From Phycisphaerales bacterium (GTDB lineage Bacteria; Planctomycetota; Phycisphaerae; UBA1845): 32,815 nucleotides of DNA. Each line of letters starts with the position of its first letter. Position 1 is the first letter of the stretch. The stretch is taken from the NCBI GenBank assembly GCA_020353195.1, contig CP070691.1:1604408-1637222 (forward strand), in the 5' to 3' direction. Positions 15,279-24,068 of the stretch are shown here, one piece after another. The notes under the pieces were generated by a model. That model was not told the origin of the DNA and ran no database searches. It saw only the letters and a program-made list of their open reading frames with translations. Both the position numbers and the translations under genes were made by a program.

Positions 15279-18200
15279 ATGCGCGAAACCGTTCCGTGTG
15301 GTGTGGCGTTGGTGGCAGTATCGGCGATCGGGTGCGCGGCAAACGCCCAGAGCAGCCACTTGATGCGCTATGCCGACGTGCACAAGGACAGAATCGTCTT
15401 CACCTACGAGGGGGACCTGTGGCTCGCGTCGGCGGACGGCGGCGACGCCCGTCGGATCACCAACGACGCGGGCTCCGAAGTGCACGCGAAGTTCTCGCCC
15501 GACGGGACACGCCTGGCGTTCACCGCCCAGTACGACGGGGGCACCGATATCTACGTGATGGACGCCCGCGGCGGCGTGCCGAAGCGCCTGACGTACCACC
15601 CGGCGACCGATACGATGGTCGACTGGCTCCCCGGCGGTGGCCACGTCCTGTTTCGATCGCGGCGCGAATACCCCCATCGGACCGAGCAGATCTACAAGGT
15701 TTCGGTCGACGGGGGCATGCCGGAGAAACTCCCCGTTGACCGCGCCGGTCTGGCCGCGATCTCGCCCGACGGAACGCGGATCGCCTACAACCGCATCGGG
15801 CGCGAACACCGGACCTGGAAGAGACACAAAGGAGGGACGGCCCAGGACATCTGGTTGGGCAGTCTCGAGAAGCTCGACTACCGCAAGGTCACCGATTGGC
15901 CCGGTACGGACAGTTTCCCGATGTGGTACGGCGACGCGATCTACTTCGTGTCCGACCGCGAATACGGCACGCTGAACCTGTACAGGCTCGATCCGGGCAG
16001 CCTGAAGGTGATCGCCATCACGTCGTACAAGGACTATGACGTCAAGTACCCGTCCATCGGCGTCGACCGGATCGTCTACCAGTACGGCGAGACCCTGCAC
16101 CTGCTGGATGTGAAAACCGGCGCAAGCCGGGCGGTGCCCGTCGAGATTCGCAGCGATCTGGTGCGCATGAGGCCGGAGCTCGTCGACGCGAAACCGACGA
16201 CCGGTTCGTTCCGCGTGTCGCCCACGGGCAAGCGCGTGCTGCTGGAGGCTCGAGGAGACATCCTGAACCTGCCCGTCGAGGACGGCGAGCCGGTGAACCT
16301 CACGCGGACCACCGGGACGCGGGAGAAGAACGCCGCGTGGTCGCCGAACGGACAGTGGATCGCGTTCATCTCCGACAGGACCGGCGAGGAGGAGGTGTAC
16401 CTGGTCGACCAGAAAGGGGAACTGCCCTGGCGTCAGCTCACTCGGGACGGAGCCGGGTTCCGAATGCCGTTGGTCTGGTCGCCGGACAGCCACTACCTGC
16501 TGTTTTCGGACAAGTCTCTGCGGTTGAACCTGGTCGACACGGAAAGCGGAAACATCACCGTCGTGGACCGGGGCGAGTACGACGACGGGTGGGAACGGTG
16601 GGGGATTCAGGACTACACCTGGTCGCCGGACAGCCGATGGGTCGCCTACACGAAGCTGGAACGGAGCATGAACGAGGCGGTCTTCCTGTACTCGCTTGAC
16701 GCGCGGAAGGTCCACCGCGTCACGGGCGAGATGACACAGGATTGGAGCCCGTCGTTCGATCCGAAGGGGCGTTATCTCTACTTCCTGTCGAACCGGACGT
16801 TCAAGCCGATCATGGGGGCCATCGACCAGAATCACATCTTCCTCGACGTGTGCAGGCCCTACGCGGTCATTCTGAAGGATACAGAGCCCTCCCCGTTCGC
16901 CCCCAAGGACTCTCACGAGGAGATCGCCGACGACCGGGCCGAACCGGAGCCTGACCGGCCGGAGGGAATCGCCGACGAAGGCGCGAAGGACAACGACGAC
17001 GAGGACGACCAGGCCGAGACGGGCGACAAGACGCGTATCGACGTCGAGAACATCCACCGCCGGATCGTCGTGGCCGACGGCGTGCCCGCCGGCAATTACT
17101 TCCGCCTCGAGGCGACCGAAAACGGGTTCCTGTACCTGAGCAAGCCCGAACCCGAGTTCCTCAAGTACCAGAACGTCGCCGACCACACGGGCGGGAAGCT
17201 GGAGCTGCACCATTACGACCTCGACGAGCGCGAGACCAGGCAGCTCTTGAGCGGGATCGCCAACTACCACCTGTCCGCCGACGGAAAGAAGCTCATCTAT
17301 CGCGCAGGCGCGACGTACGGCGTAGTGGAGGTGGGCAAAGAGGCCAAGGTCGGTGACGGCAAGGTCAAGCTGGACGACGTGCGCGTGAAGGTGGACCGCA
17401 ACGACGAGTTCCGGCAGATCTACGACGAGGCCTGGCGCGTCCAGCGGGACTGGTTCTACGATCCCGGGATGCACGGCGAGGACTGGAAAGCCGTCGGCGA
17501 CAAGTACCGCAAGTTCATTAGCCACTGCGGCAACCGAAGCGACCTGAACTACCTGATCGGCGAGATGATCGGAGAACTGAATGCCGGTCACACGTACGTC
17601 CGCGGAGGCGACATCGAGCGCGACGCCAAGCGGGTGTCCACCGGGATGCTCGGTGCCGAGTTCGAAGTCGTACCCGGTGCCGACTACTATCGTATCCGCC
17701 GCATCATCCCCGGGACGCCCGGCGTTCCCGCCGAGCGGTCTCCCCTGGACGTCCCCGGCTGCCCGATCCGGGCTGGGGACTACCTGATCGCCATCGACGG
17801 GGACGAGGTCCGGGTCGATGACAACGTGTACCGCCATCTGCAGAACAAGGCCGACGCCGTCGTCACGGTCGCCTACCACGACAGGCCGTCGCCGCAGGGA
17901 GCGTCGACGTATCGGGTGAAGACGGTCAGGAGCGAACGGGCCATCCGTTACCGCCGGTGGGTGGAGGCGAACCGCGCGCACGTGGAGCAGGCCACGCGTG
18001 GCGAGGTCGGGTACGTGCACATTCCGGACATGATGCAGTCCGGGTTGATCGAGCTTGCCAGGGCGTACTATCCGCAGTTCTACAGGAAGGGCATCATCAT
18101 CGACGAGCGGTACAACGGCGGCGGGTTCGTTGCGGACATGATCATCGACCGGTTGGAGCGCGAGCTCTGGTCCCTGATCCAACCGCGCGAGGGCGGATAT

Positions 18201-18638
18201 CTCCATGCCCCGGAGCGCGCGTTCCACGGGCATCTGATCGTGATCGTCAACGAGCGCACCGGATCGTCCGGCGAGCTCTTCGCCGAAGCGATCAAGCGAA
18301 AGAGAATCGCTCCCATTCTCGGCGTGCGAACCTGGGGTGGAGCTGTGGGTATCGAACTCCACCAGCCTCTCGTGGACGGCGGGAGGGTCACGCCGCCCCA
18401 GTTCGCCCGCTACGGGTTGGACGGGACGTGGTTGATCGAGGGTCACGGCGTGGTCCCGGACATCGAAGTCCAGAACCTCCCGGGCGACGTGGTCGCCGGC
18501 AGGGACGCCCAGCTCGAGGCCGCCATCGAGTACATCATGAACAAGGTCGTGCAAGAGCCGAAAGATATCCCGGGGTCTCCGGAGTTTCCGGTCAAGACGA
18601 AAGCGGTGGAAGCGCCGCGGTCGCATGACGCGCGGTGA
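15279..18638 (+). CDS. Secreted tricorn-type S41 protease
   Basis: The 1,119-residue protein is a homologue of archaeal tricorn protease, which trims oligopeptides. After a signal-like segment (~1-25, ending in 'GCAANAQ') come beta-propeller repeats of TolB/WD40 type ('FSPDGTRLAFTAQYDGGTDIYVMD', 'WSPNGQWIAFISDRTGEEEVYLVD'), an acidic linker (~545-590), a C1-like helical part, a PDZ domain (~790-880) and the S41 catalytic domain. Candidate catalytic residues are His771 ('NAGHTY'), Ser996 ('NERTGSSGE') and Glu in 'LIEGHGV'. AAGGA lies 7 nt before the ATG at 15279; the ATG at 15276 is equally in frame. The signal peptide suggests action outside the cytoplasm, unlike the archaeal enzyme. It stands alone. 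Confidence 0.92.
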   Translation: MRETVPCGVALVAVSAIGCAANAQSSHLMRYADVHKDRIVFTYEGDLWLASADGGDARRITNDAGSEVHAKFSPDGTRLAFTAQYDGGTDIYVMDARGGVPKRLTYHPATDTMVDWLPGGGHVLFRSRREYPHRTEQIYKVSVDGGMPEKLPVDRAGLAAISPDGTRIAYNRIGREHRTWKRHKGGTAQDIWLGSLEKLDYRKVTDWPGTDSFPMWYGDAIYFVSDREYGTLNLYRLDPGSLKVIAITSYKDYDVKYPSIGVDRIVYQYGETLHLLDVKTGASRAVPVEIRSDLVRMRPELVDAKPTTGSFRVSPTGKRVLLEARGDILNLPVEDGEPVNLTRTTGTREKNAAWSPNGQWIAFISDRTGEEEVYLVDQKGELPWRQLTRDGAGFRMPLVWSPDSHYLLFSDKSLRLNLVDTESGNITVVDRGEYDDGWERWGIQDYTWSPDSRWVAYTKLERSMNEAVFLYSLDARKVHRVTGEMTQDWSPSFDPKGRYLYFLSNRTFKPIMGAIDQNHIFLDVCRPYAVILKDTEPSPFAPKDSHEEIADDRAEPEPDRPEGIADEGAKDNDDEDDQAETGDKTRIDVENIHRRIVVADGVPAGNYFRLEATENGFLYLSKPEPEFLKYQNVADHTGGKLELHHYDLDERETRQLLSGIANYHLSADGKKLIYRAGATYGVVEVGKEAKVGDGKVKLDDVRVKVDRNDEFRQIYDEAWRVQRDWFYDPGMHGEDWKAVGDKYRKFISHCGNRSDLNYLIGEMIGELNAGHTYVRGGDIERDAKRVSTGMLGAEFEVVPGADYYRIRRIIPGTPGVPAERSPLDVPGCPIRAGDYLIAIDGDEVRVDDNVYRHLQNKADAVVTVAYHDRPSPQGASTYRVKTVRSERAIRYRRWVEANRAHVEQATRGEVGYVHIPDMMQSGLIELARAYYPQFYRKGIIIDERYNGGGFVADMIIDRLERELWSLIQPREGGYLHAPERAFHGHLIVIVNERTGSSGELFAEAIKRKRIAPILGVRTWGGAVGIELHQPLVDGGRVTPPQFARYGLDGTWLIEGHGVVPDIEVQNLPGDVVAGRDAQLEAAIEYIMNKVVQEPKDIPGSPEFPVKTKAVEAPRSHDAR

Positions 18639-18974
18639 CCGTGGTCCGCTGGCCCGGCACGTCGAACCGGCCGGGCGCGTACGAGCCACGAGCGTCAGCG
18701 AGCGGCACTGGGCAAGCACGCTTGCGACTGGCCCACGCATCGACCCGGGAGAGCGTTGTCATTGCCGGATGTTCGGCAGCGTGGTGTTTCGCCGGCCGTC
18801 CCGGCGGACGCGCGGTGCGGGGCGGCGATTTATTGGACGGCGACCGCGGCTTGTGCGGCCAATTGCTGAATTCCGCGACGTGTCTGGACGATGTATGGAC
18901 TGCCAAGGTTGTTGCCGGCATCGCCGGTGACGCGGTTAATAGGTCATCGTCGCCGGTTCAGCGGGGCTGCGGCC
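18639..18974. other. Intergenic region with interspersed element
   Basis: No gene is supported in these 336 nt. It contains one copy of the PLADARGS-type element (18681-18707) followed by an inverted repeat GCAAGC/GCTTGC at 18712-18725. Nothing clear as a promoter for the next gene was found. Confidence 0.45.
18681..18707. repeat. Interspersed element, copy 1
   Basis: These 27 nt match 30676-30702 with 3 mismatches (ACGAGCCnCGnGCGTCAGC as shared core). In one reverse-strand frame the element reads VPLADARGSY. Both copies lie shortly after a stop codon, between genes of the same strand. Confidence 0.7.
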
Positions 18975-19532
18975 ATGAAGCCGATCCGTGAAGACCACGC
19001 CCTGAGACAGTTCTTCCGTGGGCTCGTAGAGAACGTGTTCACGGACGACCTGGGCATGTGCAGCCCAGCGCTGAGCGACTACCTGTCTGACCTGTTGACC
19101 GAGTTCATCCACGTTGACCGGCTTCGGATGATCCGTGATGCAGACGGCAAGCCGCTCGACCAGATCGCCGAGATGCTGGCCCTGATCGTCGAGATCGATG
19201 ATGAGACCACAACGTCCGCCTGTCGAAAGGGCAGGATCTACCGTCACATCGGAGACTACAGCCTGTTCTGGACCGGCGTCTACCCGGAAAGCCTGTGCCA
19301 TCGGCGTGTCACCCATACGAAAGACAGGCTTCTGGATTACACCCGCCAGGGCAAACGATCGTACGCCATCGCATCGGGGTTGACTCGGGAGGATTCCGTT
19401 CCGCCACCGGCCCTGCTGCGCCAACTGAGCGACAACTTCGAATCCTGCGCCCACGGTCTGGAGCTGGTGCGGGAGGAGTGGGAGCACAGTTCGCCCGACA
19501 GCTTCCATCGCGCTTCCGCGATTCTGCTCTGA
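18975..19532 (+). CDS. Conserved-looking hypothetical protein (185 aa)
   Basis: I do not recognise a named family. The protein is soluble and mostly helical, with no signal peptide or membrane segment. It opens 'MKPIREDHALRQFFRGLVENVF' and contains 'CSPALSDYLSDLLTEFIHVDRL', 'IYRHIGDYSLFWTGVYPESL' and 'RQGKRSYAIASGL'. The composition is balanced and the codon use matches the neighbours, which supports a real gene. ATG 18975 is the most sensible start, though its Shine-Dalgarno is weak. I have a recollection of similar proteins in planctomycetes and proteobacteria but cannot verify it. It is convergent with the histidine kinase 81 nt downstream; any functional link is unproven. Confidence 0.7.
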   Translation: MKPIREDHALRQFFRGLVENVFTDDLGMCSPALSDYLSDLLTEFIHVDRLRMIRDADGKPLDQIAEMLALIVEIDDETTTSACRKGRIYRHIGDYSLFWTGVYPESLCHRRVTHTKDRLLDYTRQGKRSYAIASGLTREDSVPPPALLRQLSDNFESCAHGLELVREEWEHSSPDSFHRASAILL

Positions 19533-19613
19533 GCGTGTTTCTCCTGACGGCAGCGCCGACAAGAACGCCCGCCACCTGCGCTGCCGCATCCGCCGTCCGC
19601 GATCCACAACGGA

Positions 19614-21110
19614 TCACGGCTCCTTCAAGACGGGCAGATAGATTCTGAACGTCGCTCCCTGGCCGGGTTTGGAGTCGACCTCCACGTGCCCGCCGTGCCT
19701 GTTGACGATCCCGTGCACCGAGGCCAGGCCCAACCCGCGCCCCCCGGATTTCGTGGAGTAATAGGGTTCGAAGATCCTCCGCGCGGTTTCGGCGTCAATC
19801 CCGCACCCGTCGTCCTGAACCGACAGACACACCAGGTCCGCGTCGGCGAGGTTCGGGTGCACTTCAAGGATTTCCCCGTGAAGCCGATCGATGTACGTGC
19901 GGACCCGAAGACACCCCTTCCCGCTGATGGCCTCTATGGCGTTGCGGCACAGGTTCAGAACGGCCTGCTCCATCTGGAGCGGGTCGGCGCGAACGTCGGG
20001 CAGTTGGTCGTCGAGATCGAGTTCGACGCGGATGGTGTCGGGCGCGGTGGCGGTGGCAAAGCGCGTGGCCCGCTGGACCACGGTATTCAGGTTGACCTGC
20101 GCCGGACGGTAGGCGCCGGTCCGCGAATAGGCGACCAGCTGATTCGCGAGTTCGCTGGCGCGCTCGCCCGCTCGTTCGATCTCACGGAGGTTCTCGGTCT
20201 GGGGATGATCGTCGCCGAGATGGTGGCGAGCGAACTCCGCCAGAGCCACGACGGTGACCATCAGATTGTTGACGTCGTGGGCCACCCCGCCTGCCAACCT
20301 CGCCACGCTCTCCATGTGCTGAATGTGCTGGAGTCGGGTCTCGAGTTGCCGGATCTCGGTCACGTCGATCAGGTTGGCGATGATCCCACGGTAGTTCCCG
20401 CGACTGTCGCGAACGGGTGAAAACCGGAAGATCAGCTGGCGGTCACCCAACGGTCGCTGTCGGGCCACTACCCGCGCGTTGGGGTCCGCCCGAAACGTCT
20501 CCAGGATCTTCTTGATCCTCGGGCGCACGCCAGGCGGATGAAATGCGATCAAGTCCTGCCCCACCGCGTCGTCCCACGTCGTGTTCAGGTATTGACAGGC
20601 GAAGGCGTTGATATGACGGATCACGTCGCGCTCGTCGGCAAAAACCACCGCCTCTTGCATCTGGTCGAGCACGATTCGGTGCCGGTCCTCGGACTCCCGC
20701 AGCAGTTGTGCGGCCCGCTTCCGCTCGGTTACGTCACGGAGGATGATCAGGATTCGTCCCTCGGACGACGCGGGCACACCCCTGGCGATCAAGGTCGCCT
20801 CGAACCAGCCGTCACCCGCCTTGGTTCGCAACGCGTACTCGATCGTGGTTTGCTGGCCGGTGCGGACCACGTCACGAACGGCTTGGCCCAGCGCCTGTCC
20901 CGCTTGCGGGGGGAGCGTTTGCTCGATGGTCTTGCCGAGAAACTCCTTCGGCGCCGCGTGTAGCAACTCGGGATGCGATGCGTGATAGTCGAGAATCCGC
21001 CCCTGGCGATCAACCTCGTAGATCAAATCCGCCAGAGGAAGAGGGAGCTGTCCATGTTGCCACGGACGCCCTATGTCGTGCATCTCGGCCACCGGACAAG
21101 CTCCAGACAT
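19614..21110 (-). CDS. PAS-PAS sensor histidine kinase
   Basis: The 498-residue protein has two PAS domains (~25-128 and ~141-255; the first ends in 'RDVTERKRA', the second in 'LIDVTEIRQLE'), a dimerisation/phosphoacceptor H-box 'LAGGVAHDVNNLM' (His278), and the ATPase with N-box 'QMEQAVLNLCRNAIEAI', G1 'DDGCGIDAE', F-box 'IFEPYYSTK' and G2 'GRGLGLASVHGIV'. No membrane segment or receiver domain is present, so it is a cytoplasmic, orphan kinase sensing through PAS. Start is uncertain: ATG 21110 or ATG 21083, neither with a good Shine-Dalgarno; the open frame to 21326 is low-complexity and unlikely. No response regulator is in the window. Confidence 0.9.
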   Translation of the reverse strand: MSGACPVAEMHDIGRPWQHGQLPLPLADLIYEVDRQGRILDYHASHPELLHAAPKEFLGKTIEQTLPPQAGQALGQAVRDVVRTGQQTTIEYALRTKAGDGWFEATLIARGVPASSEGRILIILRDVTERKRAAQLLRESEDRHRIVLDQMQEAVVFADERDVIRHINAFACQYLNTTWDDAVGQDLIAFHPPGVRPRIKKILETFRADPNARVVARQRPLGDRQLIFRFSPVRDSRGNYRGIIANLIDVTEIRQLETRLQHIQHMESVARLAGGVAHDVNNLMVTVVALAEFARHHLGDDHPQTENLREIERAGERASELANQLVAYSRTGAYRPAQVNLNTVVQRATRFATATAPDTIRVELDLDDQLPDVRADPLQMEQAVLNLCRNAIEAISGKGCLRVRTYIDRLHGEILEVHPNLADADLVCLSVQDDGCGIDAETARRIFEPYYSTKSGGRGLGLASVHGIVNRHGGHVEVDSKPGQGATFRIYLPVLKEP

Positions 21111-21685
21111 GATGCTTGCGACAGCCGGCCCGGGCGGCCTGCAGTCAGGCGGCTTCGACGGCAAGACGCCGCCCGCAACCCGGGATACATCGTCGTCAGT
21201 GTACGACTCCTTCGATTCGGCTGTCAAACCAAGGCCCGGGACCGCCCCCCGGGACGAATCTGCCGCGTGATCGGGCCCGCAGTCGCCAGGCCGCCGGGCC
21301 CGCGCCCGCCGGGAGCCCGCCGGCAACCGGTCTCAAACGCGCGTCACGCCCGGCATTCGAACGGGGGCCTGCGTCGCCACGCGCGGGCTCAAGTCCCCGC
21401 GCCGCCGGGCTGCAGTGCGGGCCCGCGGATCCGCCTCCTCCCCGACCCGGGCGGCGGTCACCCGCGGACCGCCCCCTTGCCCTGAAGAGGGATCGAGAGT
21501 ACCGTGTGTGCCCCGTGTGGCCCTGAAAAGATGATGCGCCCGGTGAAGCTCGCGCGCGGTGCGCGGGGGCGCCGTCAACGAACCTCGCGGGTATGGATCC
21601 GCGACCGAGGTGACACGTGAATTGGCTGTTTCGCCTGGTGCCGGTTTAGTTTCGCAGAAACACAAGCGCGATTGGAGGTGAAACA
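21111..21685. other. 575-nt divergent intergenic region
   Basis: This is the longest gene-free stretch. It separates the minus-strand kinase from plus-strand speD. The sequence is very GC-rich with many short self-complementary CCGG/GGGCCC runs around 21260-21470. I checked for tRNA-like motifs (one ATTCGAAC at 21354-21361) and found no cloverleaf. A weak speD promoter is possible at 21622-21650. Nothing else is identified. Confidence 0.4.
21622..21650 (+). promoter_or_regulatory. Possible promoter for speD
   Basis: TTGGCT (21622-21627) is followed after 17 nt by TTTAGT (21645-21650); each matches consensus at 4 of 6 positions. It lies about 36 nt before the speD start, a sensible distance. 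Confidence 0.35.
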
Positions 21686-22108
21686 TTGGGAGTTACTCCG
21701 GTTGGCACGCATTGCATTCTGGAACTCCATGGCTGTTCTCCTGACCTCCTTAACGACGTGCTCTTTGTTCGCGACGCGGTCGAACAAGCATCCAAACAGA
21801 GCCTGTCCACTCTTCTGAATCTCACCAGCCACCAGTTCCATCCACAAGGGGTAACGGCGATCGGGTTGTTGGCGGAATCCCACCTTTCCATCCATACCTG
21901 GCCCGAATGCGGCTACGCCGGCATCGACATCTTCACGTGCGGCGAGGACGCCAGGCCGCAACAAGCCTGCGACTACCTCGTGAAGCGCTTCGGTGCCCGC
22001 AGGCACTCGCTGCGGATCCTGCCCCGCGGCGTCACCGCCTCGGACTGCGCCGGTCCCCGCCGCCGCGAATGTTCGGGGGAGGTCAGCCTGTGCCGGGCTC
22101 GCAACTAA
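21686..22108 (+). CDS. speD: S-adenosylmethionine decarboxylase (pyruvoyl)
   Basis: SpeD makes decarboxylated SAM, the aminopropyl donor for polyamine synthesis. The 140-residue proenzyme has the self-cleavage motif 'LLAESHLSIHTWPE': cleavage between Glu64 and Ser65 turns Ser65 into the pyruvoyl group. His70 and Cys85 ('IFTCGE') match the processing and catalytic residues of the short bacterial (SpeH/Thermotoga) class. The TTG start at 21686 has GGAGG 7 nt upstream. The last ~20 residues go beyond the usual core, and they overlap the start of speE by 19 nt, so the two genes are translationally coupled. Confidence 0.95.
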   Translation: MGVTPVGTHCILELHGCSPDLLNDVLFVRDAVEQASKQSLSTLLNLTSHQFHPQGVTAIGLLAESHLSIHTWPECGYAGIDIFTCGEDARPQQACDYLVKRFGARRHSLRILPRGVTASDCAGPRRRECSGEVSLCRARN

Positions 22109-23034
22109 ACGCCGACCTCTGGGTCACCGAGTACATCACACCCTGGGACGTCTACAGTCACGGCGTCACCCGGGTCATCGCACACGAAAAGACGGCGTTT
22201 CAGGATATGTACATCATCGAGACCGGGGCCTACGGCAAAGCGCTGGTGCTCGACGGCAAGTGGCAGTCCTCGACCGAAGACGAGTTCCTGTACCACGAGC
22301 CGCTGGTCCACCCGGCCTGCGTCAACCACGGGGCCCCGAGCACCGTGCTGGTTCTCGGCGGCGGCGAAGGGGCGACACTCCGAGAGGTGCTGAAGTGGAA
22401 CACGGTCAAACGGGCGGTCATGGTGGACATCGACGGAGTGGTGGTCGATGCCTGCAAGCGGCACCTGCCCGAGATGCATCAGGGTGCGTTCGACGACCCG
22501 CGAACCGAGGTGGTCATCGGCGACGCGCTCGATTACCTCGATGCGTCGGCGAGTCAGTGGGACGTCATCATCTCCGACCTGTCCGACCCGATCGAGGAGG
22601 GGCCGTCGTTCAAGCTCTTCACGCGCGAGTACTTCGACACGTGCCGCAGGGCGCTCGCGCCGGGAGGCTGTCTCGTGGTCCAGGCCGGACCGCTGGCGCC
22701 TCCGGAAATGGCCCTGCACGTGCGCCTCGTCAACACGGTTCACTCCGTGTTTCCCACCGTGGTCTCCTACGGATCACACGTGCCGACCTATGCATCCCCC
22801 TGGGGGTTCGCCCTCGGAACTCACGAGTCAATCGACCGTCACCCCGACCCGGCCGCCGTTGACGCGCTGCTGCGGGCCAGGACGACAGGCGGCTTCCGCA
22901 TGTTCGATGGCATGGCGCTGCTGGGCCTGATGAGCACGTTCAAACACATCCGCGACGCCATCGCCGCCGAAACTCGCGTCTACACACTGGCGGATCCACC
23001 CAGGTTCTTCGGCCAGGGCGTTGCCGGCACCTGA
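22090..23034 (+). CDS. speE: Polyamine aminopropyltransferase, thermospermine-synthase (ACL5)-like
   Basis: The enzyme transfers aminopropyl groups from decarboxylated SAM to a polyamine. The 314-residue protein has 'GGGEGATLREV' (90-100), 'MVDIDGVVVD' (111-120), 'DDPRTEVVIGDA' and 'ISDLSDPIEEGPSFKLFTREYF'. The last motif, together with 'YGSHVPTYASPWGF' (227-240), is closer to plant ACL5 thermospermine synthases (DLADPIEGGPCYKLYT, AHIPSYADTWGW) than to E. coli SpeE, judged from memory of those proteins. The product may therefore be thermospermine or a related longer polyamine. GTG 22090 is chosen because GGGGGAGGT lies about 6 nt upstream, inside speD; the upstream frame is only shadow of speD. 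Symbol is by family; substrate specificity is inferred. Confidence 0.9.
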   Translation: MPGSQLNADLWVTEYITPWDVYSHGVTRVIAHEKTAFQDMYIIETGAYGKALVLDGKWQSSTEDEFLYHEPLVHPACVNHGAPSTVLVLGGGEGATLREVLKWNTVKRAVMVDIDGVVVDACKRHLPEMHQGAFDDPRTEVVIGDALDYLDASASQWDVIISDLSDPIEEGPSFKLFTREYFDTCRRALAPGGCLVVQAGPLAPPEMALHVRLVNTVHSVFPTVVSYGSHVPTYASPWGFALGTHESIDRHPDPAAVDALLRARTTGGFRMFDGMALLGLMSTFKHIRDAIAAETRVYTLADPPRFFGQGVAGT

Positions 23035-23086
23035 ACGATCGCGCCCGAAGGTGCTGCGACGCACTCGTTATCCGCGCATGGGCGGA

Positions 23087-23860
23087 TCAAGCCAGCCTGC
23101 GCTCCGCCAACATCTGTTGATAGGCCGGCGCGGGGTCGGGATAGGTGAATTTCTCGGGAAGGCTCCACTTGGCGAACAGCTTGGCGTTGTCCTGCTCAAA
23201 TGCGGCGACGTCGGCGGCCTTGCGGTCGTCGAATAGTTCCTCGTGGTCGACCAGCGCCCGGCGACAGCCGATGACTTTCAAGCCCGCCTGCCGCTGCACT
23301 TTCAGCGACAGGTCCGGGTCCCACGCGGAAAAGTAATAACGCTCGTCCAGATACCCGATCCGTTCGAGCAGCTCCCGGCGGAGCAGACCGAAGTTCGCAT
23401 ACGGCGTGCCGCGGACGTTGTAGACGCTGTAGACCTGACCGTCCCGCTCGATCGAATCGAGGCGGTTCCACTGGCGGTCGAAGTTGTGGTAGAAGGCCAC
23501 CATCCCCACGTCGGGCAGGTCGCGCCGCTCGATCATCTCGACGGCCGTCTCCACCGCCCCCGGCAACGGGCAGGCATCATCGTTCAACCACATGCAATAC
23601 AAGCCCCGTGCGGCCCGGAAGCCCCTGTTGTAAGCGCGGCAAGCTCCCTGGCGCGTGCCCTCGCGGATGAACCGGATGTCCGGTTGGGCCGCCAGCCATT
23701 CGTCCGTCCCGTCCCCGGCCCCGGTACCGACAACGATCAGCTCGTAGGCCAGGGCGACGCGGTCGCGGATGGCTGCAATGCACCGCTTGAGGCGCTCGAA
23801 GCGCGCGTAGGTGGCGATCACGATACTGACAACCGGGTTCTCGAGGGTCGGATTCGCCAC
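23087..23860 (-). CDS. Family 2 glycosyltransferase
   Basis: The 257-residue GT-A fold protein opens with 'PVVSIVIATYARFERLKRCIAAI', the nucleotide-sugar-binding start of GT2 enzymes, and has 'GACRAYNRGFRAARG', the DxD-like 'WLNDDACPLPGA', and 'FSAWDPDLSLKVQRQAG' at the acceptor side (a D/ExD-type motif). No membrane segment is present. The GTG at 23860 has AGGAGG 7 nt upstream. The donor and acceptor cannot be read from sequence. It stands alone rather than in a polysaccharide cluster, convergent with speE, so a role in surface-glycan or glycolipid synthesis is only a general inference. Confidence 0.88.
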   Translation of the reverse strand: MANPTLENPVVSIVIATYARFERLKRCIAAIRDRVALAYELIVVGTGAGDGTDEWLAAQPDIRFIREGTRQGACRAYNRGFRAARGLYCMWLNDDACPLPGAVETAVEMIERRDLPDVGMVAFYHNFDRQWNRLDSIERDGQVYSVYNVRGTPYANFGLLRRELLERIGYLDERYYFSAWDPDLSLKVQRQAGLKVIGCRRALVDHEELFDDRKAADVAAFEQDNAKLFAKWSLPEKFTYPDPAPAYQQMLAERRLA

Positions 23861-24068
23861 GCAACGGCCTCCTCGACGCCAGGATTATCGGAGCCAACCG
23901 CCCGGAACTTGAGCCCGGCCGGCGGCGGGTCCATCCCGGGCGGATCGCCTGCCGGATGAAGGCCTGTGCGTCGACACGGGCTGCCCGCCACCCGGCTTGT
24001 CGGCGCGCGCGGGCAGGCCTAGAATCGAACCGCGCGAACCGCAGCCGGCCCGTGCGGGAGCAGAGGCG

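Noticed and set aside
15201..18740. 1,179-residue open frame on the minus strand opposite the tricorn-like protease
   Set aside because: It is a shadow of a GC-rich gene. The plus strand has a clear signal peptide, propeller repeats and catalytic motifs; the minus frame is rich in Val, Arg, Asp and His without any family pattern or ribosome binding site.
21340..21370. Possible tRNA T-arm (ATTCGAAC)
   Set aside because: No acceptor stem, D-arm or anticodon arm can be formed around it on either strand.
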